Positions 16,785 to 25,479 of a stretch of 64,000 nucleotides of DNA are shown one piece after another. The notes beneath the pieces were generated by a model that ran no database searches, was not told the origin of the DNA, and worked only from the letters and a program-made list of their open reading frames with translations. The stretch is from JAIBJN01 sp963699495. GTDB lineage: Bacteria; Actinomycetota; Thermoleophilia; Gaiellales; Gaiellaceae. The position numbers and the translations under genes are program-made. Within the stretch, counting starts at the first letter, position 1. Every line of letters starts with the position of its first letter. The stretch spans positions 310,001 to 374,000 of the forward strand of contig CAVOUB010000003.1 in assembly GCA_963699495.1 (NCBI GenBank), read 5' to 3'.

Positions 16785-17999
16785 TCATCCCCTCTGGACG
16801 ATCTCGCAGGTGAGCCCATCGGGGGCTCCCTGCACGCGGCGGGTGTAGTGCACACGCAACGCGGCGCCCGAACCCACCTGCAGCGGGTCGGGGAGCACCC
16901 ACACCGAGGTCGCCCAGCTGGAGGTCGGCCAAGTCCAGGGATCGAGGGTGTGCTCGATCGCCCCGTAGAGAGCTGCGCGGAACGTGACGGCGACGGCATT
17001 CACCGTGCCCGGCTCGTCGACGACGAGGTCGGCGGAGACGCGCACCGAGGCCTCTGAGAGCGTCGCCAGATCCAGCGCCGCGAGAGTGACCGGCGGGCCC
17101 ACGGGCGGCCAGGCGGCGACCACCTCGGCCTCGGTGGGCATGTTGACGGGGCCCGGGAGAGCGGCGTCCAGCAACGGTTGGAACTCCATGTCGTACAGCC
17201 GCCGCCAGCGCTCGACCGCCGCCCGCCCGATCGCACGCTGCCTGGCGTCGCCGTCCGGGAGGCGAAGCGGCCGCGCCAGAAGCGTCAGCGCCTGCGGGAT
17301 CAGCCGTGCGTCGGGTTTCAGCAGGCGCCGACGGGCGTCGAGCGTTGTCTCGAGGATCTCTTCCTCGAGCGGCTCGTTGCCGATGATCTCCGCAACCAGC
17401 AGGTCGGCCGGCTCCGGCAGCTCGATCTCGCGCGACCAGCCCGGAACGAGCGTGACCGTATCCGTGACCCCGTTGGCGGCGAAGACCCGCCCGGCGACCT
17501 CTGCAATGTCGCTGGCCTCGACCGCGTAGACGCGACGTGCGCCGGCCCGAGCCGCGGCGACGGCGAGCACCCCGCTCCCGGTGCCGATGTCGAGCACGAC
17601 GTCTCCCGGCCGTACCGCCGTGACGAGCGCGGTGAGGTAGTCGCCCGTCCTGCGGTCGTCGTGCAGCATCCGGGCGTGCTCCACCGGGTCGGCCCAGCCG
17701 CTCGCAGGCCCCCGGCCGGCGCCCGGCCGCACGAGAGCGCCTTCCTCGATCAGCATGTTGACGACGTTCATCGTCGGCGCGAAGTCGGTGGAAGGCGCCT
17801 CGCGCTCGAGCCGATCGATCGCCTCCCCGAGGGCGAGCGGCTGCGCGAACAGCGACAGGGTCGCGTAGCCGCGGGGCCCGAGGTCGACGACCGTCCCGTC
17901 CGGCGCATCGAGCAGGACATGCCCCGCCGCATCGAAGCGCGTCCGCACGCCGGGCGCGAGCTGCAAGAGCGTCTCAGGCGACAGGTGCGCGTCGGGCAA
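16785..17999 (-). CDS. PqqD-like domain fused to a PRMT-like methyltransferase
   Basis: 404 residues. Residues 1-95 have the PqqD-like/RRE pattern (LSPETLLQLAPGVRTRFDA, VLLDAPDGTVVDLGPRGYAT, then a winged-helix end NVVNMLIEEGALV). Residues about 125-400 are a class I methyltransferase: VVLDIGTGSGVLAVAAARAG, VYAVEAS, and a double-Glu-like loop AEIIGNEPLEEEILE, close to protein arginine methyltransferases. A peptide-recognition domain next to a protein methylase suggests a peptide or protein substrate (inference). TTG 17999 is preferred, with GGGAGG upstream; the frame extends to 18599 antisense to the next gene and is not used. Confidence 0.75.
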   Translation of the reverse strand: MPDAHLSPETLLQLAPGVRTRFDAAGHVLLDAPDGTVVDLGPRGYATLSLFAQPLALGEAIDRLEREAPSTDFAPTMNVVNMLIEEGALVRPGAGRGPASGWADPVEHARMLHDDRRTGDYLTALVTAVRPGDVVLDIGTGSGVLAVAAARAGARRVYAVEASDIAEVAGRVFAANGVTDTVTLVPGWSREIELPEPADLLVAEIIGNEPLEEEILETTLDARRRLLKPDARLIPQALTLLARPLRLPDGDARQRAIGRAAVERWRRLYDMEFQPLLDAALPGPVNMPTEAEVVAAWPPVGPPVTLAALDLATLSEASVRVSADLVVDEPGTVNAVAVTFRAALYGAIEHTLDPWTWPTSSWATSVWVLPDPLQVGSGAALRVHYTRRVQGAPDGLTCEIVQRG

Positions 18000-18091
18000 G
18001 GTCTCCGATCCTCCCACCTGCCGAAGTATGTCGTCGACAAGGAGGAGACCCTGCGCCTGCGAAACGCTCGACTGCGAGGCAAGCCTGCGCC

Positions 18092-19174
18092 CTATGCGTC
18101 CGCTGGAACCTGCAGGACCGCCTTGGCCTCGGCGACCTCGGCGCGGCGTGCCTTGGTCAGTTCCTGGACGACGATCTGGAGTGTCGCGGCGAGCGGGACG
18201 GCGGTCAGAGCGCCCAAGACGCCGAGCAGCGCCCCGAAGAGCGTGACCGCGACGATGATGAAGAAGCCCGAGAGCTGCACGGCCTTGCCCTGGATCTTCG
18301 GAGTGAGGATGTTGTTCTCGACCTGCTGGTAGACGAGGATGACGACGAGCATGATGATCGCCGCGGTGAGGCCCTCCTCGGCCCAGAGCGTCGGCACGAG
18401 GATGAAGCCGGCGAGCGTGGCACCGAGGTTCGGGATCGTGTCGAAGAGGCCCGCGATCACTCCGAGCGCGATGGCGTAGCTCGACCCGAGCAGCCACGCC
18501 GTCAGTCCCTGCAAGGTCCCGGCGATCGTCGCGATGACGACGACGCCGATCGCCCAGCGTGAGACCACCTCGGTGACGCGATCCCACACCGGCATCCACT
18601 GCTCTTCCTGCTTCGGCATGAGCACGCTCGCGAGCGCGCGCTTGAGGTTCGCGATGTCGCTGAGCAGGAAGAGGCAGATGAAGAGGATCGTGAAGCCCGC
18701 CAGGAAGACGCCGAAGAAGTCCCCGGCGATGCCGAGGACCTTTGAGATCGCGTCGGGGACGGAAACCGACACCGTCTGGGCGCCGTCCTGCACGTTGCCC
18801 GCAGCGCCTGTGTCGCCGAGCCAGTGGAGTCCGTCCTGGCTGCGGAGATCCTCGACGACCGTCGGGAGCTGCTGGAGGTAGTCGCGCACGCTGCCGACGA
18901 TCGGGACCAGCAAGAGGAGGAGCAGAGCCGTGAGCGCTATCGCGGTGCCGAGCACCGTGACCGTGGCCGCGAGCCCCCTCGACCTGTGCGTCTTGGCCAT
19001 CACGAACCGCACGGGGTACTCGAAGACGAGTGCGAGGAAGATTCCGACGAACACGATCAGGAAGGTGTCGCCGATCGCCTCGAAGGCGGCGAAGATACCC
19101 ACGGCCGCGCCGACGACGAGCAGCGTCCGCACCGGCACGAGGAGCTCTATGCGGCGACTGCCTGCGGAGGCCAT
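18092..19174 (-). CDS. AI-2E family transporter/permease
   Basis: 360 residues with the AI-2E exporter-family layout. There are paired N-terminal helices (LLVVGAAVGIFAAFEAIGDT), a soluble segment (PIVGSVRDYLQQLPTVVEDL), and four to five C-terminal helices with PNLGATLAGFILV and YQQVENNILTPKIQGKAVQL, the family signature. Substrates are varied (Na+/H+, AI-2, others) and cannot be assigned. ATG 19174 is used; there is no clear ribosome site, and the frame extends to 19267. Confidence 0.85.
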   Translation of the reverse strand: MASAGSRRIELLVPVRTLLVVGAAVGIFAAFEAIGDTFLIVFVGIFLALVFEYPVRFVMAKTHRSRGLAATVTVLGTAIALTALLLLLLVPIVGSVRDYLQQLPTVVEDLRSQDGLHWLGDTGAAGNVQDGAQTVSVSVPDAISKVLGIAGDFFGVFLAGFTILFICLFLLSDIANLKRALASVLMPKQEEQWMPVWDRVTEVVSRWAIGVVVIATIAGTLQGLTAWLLGSSYAIALGVIAGLFDTIPNLGATLAGFILVPTLWAEEGLTAAIIMLVVILVYQQVENNILTPKIQGKAVQLSGFFIIVAVTLFGALLGVLGALTAVPLAATLQIVVQELTKARRAEVAEAKAVLQVPADA

Positions 19175-19339
19175 GGTGCGGCTGAGTGTATGGAGGAGGT
19201 CGGCCGGATCCGGCTCACCGAGCCGAAAGCGGCGGGAGCGGAGCTGCAATCGGACGGTGCGCGCCACTCACCGCCAGAGCTCTGGATCAGACTGCCACTC
19301 CAGGCTACGCTGCGCAGTGGCAGCGGCGAGGAGCAACTG

Positions 19340-19807
19340 GTGGATCTGACGATCGAGCGGGTATCGGTCGCGAGCGACGAGATTCGGCAACTTGTGGCCG
19401 AGTTGGATCGGGCTCTAAGCGGTCCCTACCTGCCAGAGCAGCATCACGCGCTGCCGCTCGAGCGACTGTTCGACAGCAACGTGCGGTTCTTCGCCGCACG
19501 AGTCGACGGTGTCGCTGTGGGCTGCGGCGGCGTCGCCTTCTGCGACGGTTTCGCCGAAGTGAAGCGGATGTTCACCCGGCCGACAGCCCAACGGCAGGGT
19601 GTGGCGACGGCCGTGCTCCGACATCTAGAAGCAGAAGCGAAGCGAGCGGGATACTCAATTCTCCGGCTCGAAACCGGCATGTATCAGGCCGAAGCCATCG
19701 AGTTCTACGTGCGCGCCGGCTTTGAGCGCTGCGACGCGTTCGGTGAGTACGTCAGCATGTCCGCGCAAGCAATCGAGACCAGCGTCTTCTATGAAAAGAC
19801 GATCTGA
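19340..19807 (+). CDS. GNAT family N-acetyltransferase
   Basis: 155 residues: RFFAARVDGVAVGCGGVAFC, EVKRMFTRPTAQRQGVATAV (acetyl-CoA loop RQGVAT) and GYSILRLETGMYQAEAIEFY with FYVRAGFERC at the end, the classic PA4866-type GNAT order. The GTG at 19340 follows GAGGAG by 7 bases. It is divergent from the AI-2E gene and shares a 165-bp intergenic region with it. Confidence 0.85.
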   Translation: MDLTIERVSVASDEIRQLVAELDRALSGPYLPEQHHALPLERLFDSNVRFFAARVDGVAVGCGGVAFCDGFAEVKRMFTRPTAQRQGVATAVLRHLEAEAKRAGYSILRLETGMYQAEAIEFYVRAGFERCDAFGEYVSMSAQAIETSVFYEKTI

Positions 19808-19981
19808 GGGCTCCACGGCGCGGCCAACCAAAAACGGGAAGTGGCCCCTTCGCCGGCCGAGCGTGCTCCGGCTCACGGAGGGTCACGAAGGGCCGCCGCG
19901 GCGCACGATTGGCACACGGCGTCGAGGGCTCGGACGCGCGCGCGGCGCCAACGCTACGGCGAATCGTGAGAACATCTGTTC

Positions 19982-20302
19982 GTGACCTCGCAGGGCTCTC
20001 CGTACACTCGGTTCCGGCGCGCCCTCGACTTGCAGAACGCAACCGTGGCATTCGCCGCAGCGACCGAGCTCGACTTCGTCAGCCTCCCGGACGCGCTCGA
20101 GCTCGTCCTCCTAGTCGTCGACGAGCCTCGCCGGTTTCGGCGGGCTGCGCTGCGCTGGCACGGCCGGTACTGCGCCGAGGTGTCTGACGTCGGGTTCGAG
20201 GAGGCCCACATATGTGCCTACACTCCGGTTTCTGCCGTGATCTTCCCCGCGCTGACCGCGTCGGTGAGTGTCTTGTGGTCGCGTTCGTTCTGGTCGGCGT
20301 AG
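19982..20302 (+). CDS. Hypothetical protein, probably 3'-truncated
   Basis: The first 75 residues (RFRRALDLQNATVAFAAATE, LDFVSLPDALELVLLVVDEP, RRFRRAALRWHGRYCAEVSD) look like a conserved helical protein. After residue 78 the frame runs antisense into a DUF2252 fragment, giving an unconserved tail. The gene was therefore probably cut by recombination at about 20215. The GTG start lies just after GAATCGTGAGAAC with no ribosome site. Confidence 0.5.
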   Translation: MTSQGSPYTRFRRALDLQNATVAFAAATELDFVSLPDALELVLLVVDEPRRFRRAALRWHGRYCAEVSDVGFEEAHICAYTPVSAVIFPALTASVSVLWSRSFWSA

Positions 20303-20372
20303 GCTTCGGCGAAAAGGGCCAGTGAGCGGTCGAACGTGTCGGCTCCTCCGAGGTAGCCGGCACGTCTTAGGC
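20218..20372 (-). pseudogene. DUF2252 C-terminal fragment
   Basis: The minus strand encodes RRAGYLGGADTFDRSLALFA, then EAYADQNERDHKTLTDAV and SAGKITAETGV followed by TAG. This is the characteristic end of DUF2252 proteins. The remaining 400 or so residues are absent. It meets the truncated gene above at about 20215. Confidence 0.75.
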
Positions 20373-20383
20373 TCAGAGCTGGA

Positions 20384-20413
20384 GTAGGCTCGGTGCGTGA
20401 CCGCCGAGCCTAC
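20384..20413. terminator. Perfect 10-bp inverted repeat upstream of the TMEM175 gene
   Basis: GTAGGCTCGG and CCGAGCCTAC are separated by 10 bases. It sits 69 bases before the TMEM175 start, overlapping a possible TACTAT -10 box. It could equally be an operator or a terminator of the truncated upstream unit. Confidence 0.4.
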
Positions 20414-20481
20414 TATCCCCGCGTCGACGTCGCGCGCGAGCGGCGCAGGCGCGTTGCGTCCGAAAGCTGAAGTGAGTCAGG

Positions 20482-21108
20482 GTGGGTAACTACTGGGGCA
20501 CCGGCCGAATGGAGGCGTTCAGTGACGGCGTCTTCGCGATCGCGATCACGCTGCTCATCCTCGAGATCAGCGTTCCCGAGTCGGCGTTCACCGATCTTTG
20601 GGGCGGCATCGCCCACCAGTGGCCGTCCTACCTGGCCTATGTGACGAGCTTCATCACGATCGGAGGGATCTGGGGTGCACACCACGGCATCTTCCGGCGC
20701 TTGCAGTACGCCAACAGGGAGCTGCTGCTGATCAACCTCCTGCTGCTGATGGCGGTGTCGTTTCTGCCCTTCCCGACCAAGCTGATGGCCGAAGCGATCC
20801 ATGACACCGACGCGGAGCGAGCGGCAGTGATCTTCTACGGTGGGACGCTGCTCGTGATCTCAGTCCTCCTCGGGGTGATGTGGGCCTCGATACTCCGCGA
20901 CCGCCGCGTTCTCAAGCCCGAGGTGACCGAGAAGGAGATTAATGCGATCACCCTCGCGGCCACGCCGAACATCGGCTTCTACGTCGGCGTGATCGTGCTC
21001 GCAGTCTTCGCCCCAAGGGTGGCCGCGTTCGGCTACCTCGTGATCGCCATCGTCGCCGTACTACGAACGCGCGGCGACAGCGTGCCAGCACGCACTACAG
21101 CGGAGTAG
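20482..21108 (+). CDS. TMEM175/DUF1211 family potassium channel-like membrane protein
   Basis: 208 residues, six hydrophobic helices. The first carries the signature RMEAFSDGVFAIAITLLILE (FSDGVFAI), which lines the pore in TMEM175 proteins. The later helix has FPTKLMAEAI and a second-half repeat. Bacterial members are K+-selective leak channels acting as tetramers. The GTG at 20482 is the first start before the signature. Monocistronic. Confidence 0.9.
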   Translation: MGNYWGTGRMEAFSDGVFAIAITLLILEISVPESAFTDLWGGIAHQWPSYLAYVTSFITIGGIWGAHHGIFRRLQYANRELLLINLLLLMAVSFLPFPTKLMAEAIHDTDAERAAVIFYGGTLLVISVLLGVMWASILRDRRVLKPEVTEKEINAITLAATPNIGFYVGVIVLAVFAPRVAAFGYLVIAIVAVLRTRGDSVPARTTAE

Positions 21109-21339
21109 CCGGCGACCGCTCGAGGCGTCACGGAAGAGCAAACCCCCGCTGCACACCAAGGTAGGCAGGGCGGGCAGCGCCGGCCTTGATGCATGCGCGA
21201 CGCGGGTGCGAGAGTCGGCTATGTCGGTAGTGAGCTGGGCTTGGTTTGCGCCCCGGGCTGTACCGTCGGGATGCCTCGCGTGAACAGCAGGGCGACGAGC
21301 GAAGAGCGCCAGGATCGAGACGGCGCGCAGCCCGTCGAT

Positions 21340-21478
21340 TCGGCTCTGCTCGTTTGTCTGCACGATCCACCCTGGGTTTCTTGGAGGCTCCCGAACCAGG
21401 CTCCGTCCTGGGGGAAGGAGATGCTCCGTCGATGGGAGCCCCGAGGAATTATTCGTTGGAGTTGCGTGAGCGGGCGCC
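21340..21478 (+). pseudogene. IS3-family element left-end fragment
   Basis: TGCACGATCCACCCTGGGTT and a leader with GGAAGGAG precede ATG 21432, encoding MGAPRNYSLELRERA, the start of IS3-type OrfA proteins. It breaks off at about 21477 against the HsdR fragment. Just left, on the minus strand, RIDGLRAVSILALFA hints at yet another broken membrane-protein gene. Confidence 0.55.
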
Positions 21479-21717
21479 GGTAGGCCGTCGACGTACTTCG
21501 CGCTCTGATGCTCGACCCCGGTGAGCGTCTCGCCCTCTTTCTTCGCCTCCACCACGCCCGCCGCGGAACCGTCGAGGAACAGCAGGTAGTCGGCGCGGCC
21601 GTGCGGCCGCTTCATCACGAACTCTCGCACCGCCACACCCCGGGAAGGGGCGAGGTTCACGGCCCGCGCGTCCTGCACCGCCCAGCCGGCGGCCTCCAGC
21701 ATCTCGTCGATCCGCAT
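21475..21717 (-). pseudogene. Type I restriction enzyme R subunit (HsdR) N-terminal fragment
   Basis: About 81 residues remain: MLEAAGWAVQDARAVNLAPS, GVAVREFVMKRPHGRADYLL and AAGVVEAKKEGETLTGVEHQ. The Asp (ADYLL) and Glu-x-Lys (VEAKK) form the nuclease core of HsdR. The helicase part is missing, and no hsdM or hsdS is nearby. It is a stray fragment in a 0.9-kb scrapyard between the TMEM175 gene and tRNA-Gly. Confidence 0.7.
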
Positions 21718-21962
21718 CCGAGCGCGACCCTCCGGCGGCACAGTCGAAGCGGAACGCCGATCCGGTCGGCGCTCACCGCATTTTTCCAAGAAGTGAACTC
21801 GGCTAGCCACTCAGGAGCGCCTTTCGGACTCGAGTCTTCGGCGAGGATTCGCACGAGCCTTTGCTTGGACGTGACCAGTTCGAGGCTTAGGAAGCGCCGG
21901 CCGGGGAGTGCTTGCAGAACGCTTGCAGAAGGTCGCCGGCGTCTGCCCCAAGCCAACAGAAA

Positions 21963-21983
21963 GCCCCCGTTTCCGGGGGCTTC
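21963..21983 (-). terminator. Terminator-like hairpin after tRNA-Gly
   Basis: AGCCCCCGTTTCCGGGGGCT is a 9-bp stem with a short loop, placed 8 bases beyond the 3' end of the minus-strand tRNA. Confidence 0.65.
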
Positions 21984-21990
21984 CTGAGAG

Positions 21991-22063
21991 CGGATGATGG
22001 GACTCGAACCCACGACCTTCTGCATGGCAAGCAGACGCTCTAGCCAACTGAGCTACATCCGCA
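21991..22063 (-). tRNA. tRNA-Gly(GCC)
   Basis: 73 nt: acceptor GCGGATG/CATCCGC, D-arm GCTCAGTTGGCTAGAGC, anticodon arm TCTGC-TTGCCAT-GCAGA with anticodon GCC, and T-arm GTGGGTTCGAGTCCCAT. Confidence 0.95.
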
Positions 22064-22074
22064 CGGCGGGCCGA

Positions 22075-22618
22075 TTATAGCCGGGCGTACGGGTTCGGGA
22101 CGGCCAACCACAGGACGACCGCGGGCTCGGTGTCCGACGGGTTGCGCCACGTGTGGGGGTCGCGTGGCTTGTAGGTGAACGAGTCACCGGCCCCCAGGAG
22201 GTGCGTCGTCCTTTCGACCTGAAGCTCCAGCGAGCCCTCGACGACGTGGACGATCTCCACGTCCGCCGGGAGCGTGTAGAGCTCCTCTCCGGCGCTTGCG
22301 CGCGGCTCGATCCGCGACTCGGTGACGTGGAAGCGCATCTCGTCTGACGCCGACAGGAGCAGGTGCTCCCTGGCCCCGGAGGATGAGAACCTGCTGAGCC
22401 TCGCCGGCCGGCGTGCCGTCCACGATGTGGCCGAGGCGAACGTCGAGCGCCGCGGCGATGCTTGCGAGCGACGAGAGGGACGCCGACGTGAGGTCGCGCT
22501 CGAGCTGGCTGATGAATCCGTTCGTCAGCCCGGTCGCGGCGGCAAGCTGCGGGATCGTCATGCCGCGCTCCTTCCGCAGCGCGCGCAGCCGGTTGCCCAC
22601 GGGAACGGCGACGGTCAC
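22075..22618 (-). pseudogene. XRE-family regulator with cupin domain, split by a one-base frameshift
   Basis: From GTG 22618 (GAGGG 8 bases upstream) the protein has an HTH_3 domain (NRLRALRKERGMTIPQLAAA, TGLTNGFISQLERDLTSASL). At about 22375, within GGGGCCAGGG, a one-base shift is needed to continue with EHLLLSASDEMRFHV. A cupin_2 domain follows (VEIVHVVEGSLELQVERTTH, FTYKPRDPHTWRNPSDTEPA). XRE-cupin regulators sense small ligands and usually control an adjacent gene. Both domains look intact, so an assembly indel is a real alternative to decay. Confidence 0.75.
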
Positions 22619-22694
22619 GCCGCCGGCCCTCGTCGCACTGACATGCTCCACTCCCTTCCGGCACGGCGAAGCATGAGGCGCGGGTCGGCGCGGT

Positions 22695-23096
22695 TCAAGT
22701 CGCGGCGTCGAGCGCTTCGTTGACGAGGCTGTCGGCCAGCTCGTTGTGCTCGCGGCGGACCGCCGTGTAGTGGACGTCGCCGATCTCGCCCGCAACCCGG
22801 GCGGCGCGCAGCGAGAGCTCCCGGAGGGCGGCGTTCTTCACCTTGTACTCGCCGCGCATCTGCTTGACGAGAAGCTCGGAGTCGGAGACGACCTCGAGCT
22901 CGTCCACGCCGAGGTCGAGCGCCTTCTCGAGCCCGGCGAGGAGCGCGCGATACTCGGCGACGTTGTTCGTGGCGATGCCGATCGTCTCGCCGTGAGCGGC
23001 GAGCACCGTCCGGTCGTCGGCCTCGATGACGTAGGCGGACGCCGCCGGGCCGGGATTTCCCCGGGCTCCGCCGTCCGTGAAGAGCCGGGCCTTCAT
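22695..23096 (-). CDS. Ribonuclease HI family protein
   Basis: 133 residues with the RNase H fold: MKARLFTDGGARGNPGPAAS supplies the first Asp, NNVAEYRALLAGLEKAL the Glu, ELEVVSDSELLVKQM the second Asp, and REHNELADSLVNEAL the last Asp. It degrades RNA in RNA-DNA hybrids; short actinobacterial RnhA-like proteins share this layout. It overlaps the preceding YqfO-like gene by 4 bases (ATGA-type), so it is the last gene of a three-gene unit with the cupin gene. Confidence 0.9.
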   Translation of the reverse strand: MKARLFTDGGARGNPGPAASAYVIEADDRTVLAAHGETIGIATNNVAEYRALLAGLEKALDLGVDELEVVSDSELLVKQMRGEYKVKNAALRELSLRAARVAGEIGDVHYTAVRREHNELADSLVNEALDAAT

Positions 23097-23413
23097 GCGG
23101 GCGGCTCGACGAGCGCGTAGAGGTCGAACGCAGGCTCCTCGTAGGGATGCGCGGCCCGGAGCGCGGCCACGACATCGGCCTCGCGCTCGACCGGATAGAT
23201 CGTCTCGAGTCTGAGCTCGGCCACGCGCTCCTCGCGTCCGGCCCCCCCGAGCGTCGGCGCCGTTCCCTCGCCGCCGAAGTACGTGCCGGTCCCGGCCGTG
23301 TACCACGAGCAGCGCTCGTAGGCGCCGATCCGGCCCGCCCCTGCGGCGAAGAGCGCCGCGCGGACGCCGTCGAGCGCCTCGCGCGGCACGAAGACGACGA
23401 GCTTCCGATTCAG
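23093..23413 (-). CDS. YqfO/Nif3-associated PII-like domain protein
   Basis: About 106 residues: RKLVVFVPREALDGVRAALF, GAGRIGAYERCSWYTAGTGT, then AELRLETIYPVEREADVVAA and AHPYEEPAFDLYAL. This is the stand-alone form of the PII/CutA-like insert of Nif3 proteins, probably binding metal or small ligands. The conserved first strand (KLVVFVP) requires a start before GTG 23389. The only candidate is CTG at 23413, overlapping the TGA of the cupin gene (CTGA). Translational coupling from the upstream gene is likely. Confidence 0.75.
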   Translation of the reverse strand: MNRKLVVFVPREALDGVRAALFAAGAGRIGAYERCSWYTAGTGTYFGGEGTAPTLGGAGREERVAELRLETIYPVEREADVVAALRAAHPYEEPAFDLYALVEPPA

Positions 23414-23775
23414 ATCTCGACCTCGGGGGCAGGCTCGGCGTCGGCGTCACCGGTGTTCGGGGTGCCGTGCAGCTCGAGGAGCAGGACGTGCGCCTCCTCA
23501 TCGGCCACCGGCCGGTGCTCGACGCCGCGCGGGACGACGAGCAGCTCGCCCTCCCCCACCTCGACCGCGCCGTCCCGCAGCTCGACCGTCAGCCTCCCCT
23601 TGAGCACGAGGAAGAGGTCGTCCGTGTCCGGGTGCGAGTGCCAGACGAAGGGGCCCTTCGTCTTGGCGACCTGGATCTTCGTGTCGTTGTAGTAGCCGAC
23701 GATCCGCGGGCTGAACGGCTCGTCGAAGCTCGCGAGCTTCTCGGCGAGGTTGACCTTCTGCAGCATCAGGGCCAC
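23410..23775 (-). CDS. Cupin domain protein
   Basis: 121 residues. The cupin motif 1 pattern is WHSHPDTDDLFLVLKGRLTV (His, His, Glu-like Asp, Gly) and motif 2 is GELLVVPRGVEHRPVADEEA. It probably binds a divalent metal; the substrate is unknown. GTG 23775 has GAGGGA 7 bases upstream and is preferred to ATG 23766. First gene of the unit with the YqfO-like and RNase HI genes. Confidence 0.85.
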   Translation of the reverse strand: MALMLQKVNLAEKLASFDEPFSPRIVGYYNDTKIQVAKTKGPFVWHSHPDTDDLFLVLKGRLTVELRDGAVEVGEGELLVVPRGVEHRPVADEEAHVLLLELHGTPNTGDADAEPAPEVEI

Positions 23776-23943
23776 TCAGTGTTCCCTCAGGTGATGCCGC
23801 TGTGCTTCTGCGTCGCGGGCACCAAGCCGGAGTTCGCACTCGACCGAAGTCAAGGCTGAGGAAGCCTTGGTGAGGGCGAGGGTGGACTCTGGCGCCGCGT
23901 GCTCGCGGGGCAGAAGTGCGGCTTGCATTGCCTGGAGGGACAC

Positions 23944-25434
23944 CTAGTCGATCTGCGCGCGCTGGAGCTTGCCGGAGTAATCGACGTAGATCGACTTCCA
24001 CTCCGTGTAGAAGTCGAGCGCCGCCTGCCCCGCCTCGCGATGGCCGTTGCCGGTGCCCTTCGTCCCGCCGAAGGGCAGGTGCACCTCGGCGCCGGTGGTG
24101 CCGGCGTTGATGTAGGTGATGCCGGCGTTCAGGTCGCGCATGGCCTTGAACGCCTTGTTCACGTCGCGGGTGAAGATCGACGACGAGAGCCCGAACTCGA
24201 TGCCGTTGGCGATCCTGATCGCCTCGTCGACGTCGGTCGCCCGGATGAGCGCGGTCGTCGGGCCGAAGATCTCTTCCTGGGCGATCCGCATGCCCGGCTC
24301 GACGTCGCCGAAGATCGTCGGCCGGTAGAAGGAGCCCTTGTCGAGCCCGTTCTCGGTGGCGACCTCGCCGCCGGTGAGGAGCGTCGCGCCCTCGTCCGTG
24401 CCGATCTCCGTGTACGAGTGGATCTTCTCCAGCGCCGAGCGATTCACGACCGGGCCTACGTCGGTCGACTCCTCGAGCCCGTCGCCGAGGCGCAGCTTCT
24501 CGGTCTGCTCGACGAGCTTGGAGGCGAGCGCGTCGTAGACGGCCTTGCCCGCGATGACGCGGCTCGCAGCGGTGCAGCGCTGACCCGAGGTGCCGAACGC
24601 CGACCAGATGATCCCCTCGACGGCGAGGTCGAGGTCGGCGTCGTCCATGACGATGATGGCGTTCTTGCCGCCGAGCTCGAGGTGGATGTGCTTGAGGTAG
24701 GCGGCGCCGTTCTCGGCGGTCTTGATCCCGACCTCGCGCGAGCCGGTGAGCGAGATCAGCGGCACGTCGGGGTGCTTGACCAGGCGCTCGCCGACCTGCT
24801 CGCCCCCGCCGTGCACGATGTTGAGGACGCCCGGCGGCAGCCCGGCCTCCTCGAAGATCTCCACGAAGCGCTGGCCGAGCAGCGGCGTGTCGCGCGCCGG
24901 CTTGAAGACGACGGTGTTGCCGCAGACGAGCGCAGGCGCGATCTTCCAGCTCGGGATGGCGATGGGGAAGTTCCACGGCGTGATCGCGCCGACGACCCCG
25001 ACCGGCATGCGGACGCTCATCTGGAACTTGTCGGGCATCTCCGACGGCGTCGTCTGCCCGAAGAGACGGCGGCCCTCGCCGGCCATGTAGAAGGTCATGT
25101 CGATGGCTTCCTGGACGTCGCCGCCGGCCTCGGCGCGCACCTTGCCCATCTCGCGCACCATCAGCTCGGTCAGCTCGTCCTTGTGCTCCACGAACCGCTG
25201 CGCGACGCGGAAGAGGACCTCGCCCCGGCGCGGTGCCGGAGTCAGCCGCCAGCTCTCGTAGGCCGTCTTGGCAGCCTCGACGGCCCGGTCGACGTCGGCC
25301 TCGGACGAGCGCGGGAACGTCCCCAGCGTCTCGCCGGTCGCGGGGTTGGTCGTCTCGAACGTGTCGTCGCCGGAGGCGTCCACCCACTCGCCGCCGATGT
25401 AGTTCTTCGAAGTCTCTGTCGCTGCGGTCGCCAT
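23944..25434 (-). CDS. NAD(P)-dependent aldehyde dehydrogenase
   Basis: 496 residues, full length for the ALDH superfamily. Seen: GAITPWNFPIAIPSWKIAPA (substrate entry), FKPARDTPLL, ISLTGSREVG (NAD site), HLELGGKNAIIVMDDADLDL with the general base Glu, SGQRCTAASRVIA with the catalytic Cys, and EEIFGPTTALI. The Cys context and the C-terminal DYSGKLQRAQID resemble the antiquitin/ALDH7-type branch, but the substrate stays open. AAGGAG precedes ATG 25434. Divergent from the MaoC-type gene, separated by 45 bases. Confidence 0.9.
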   Translation of the reverse strand: MATAATETSKNYIGGEWVDASGDDTFETTNPATGETLGTFPRSSEADVDRAVEAAKTAYESWRLTPAPRRGEVLFRVAQRFVEHKDELTELMVREMGKVRAEAGGDVQEAIDMTFYMAGEGRRLFGQTTPSEMPDKFQMSVRMPVGVVGAITPWNFPIAIPSWKIAPALVCGNTVVFKPARDTPLLGQRFVEIFEEAGLPPGVLNIVHGGGEQVGERLVKHPDVPLISLTGSREVGIKTAENGAAYLKHIHLELGGKNAIIVMDDADLDLAVEGIIWSAFGTSGQRCTAASRVIAGKAVYDALASKLVEQTEKLRLGDGLEESTDVGPVVNRSALEKIHSYTEIGTDEGATLLTGGEVATENGLDKGSFYRPTIFGDVEPGMRIAQEEIFGPTTALIRATDVDEAIRIANGIEFGLSSSIFTRDVNKAFKAMRDLNAGITYINAGTTGAEVHLPFGGTKGTGNGHREAGQAALDFYTEWKSIYVDYSGKLQRAQID

Positions 25435-25479
25435 CTCGCTCCTTGTCGTTTTTCCGCCGTCGATTCTAGGCTTCGCACC

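Noticed and set aside
17999..18599. 200-codon N-terminal extension of the PqqD-methyltransferase gene
   Set aside because: It lies out of phase over the AI-2E transporter gene, and the PqqD-like fold begins at the TTG with its own ribosome site.
21811..22047. Minus-strand frame reading through tRNA-Gly
   Set aside because: Its start lies inside the tRNA and its sequence is the familiar false translation of a tRNA.
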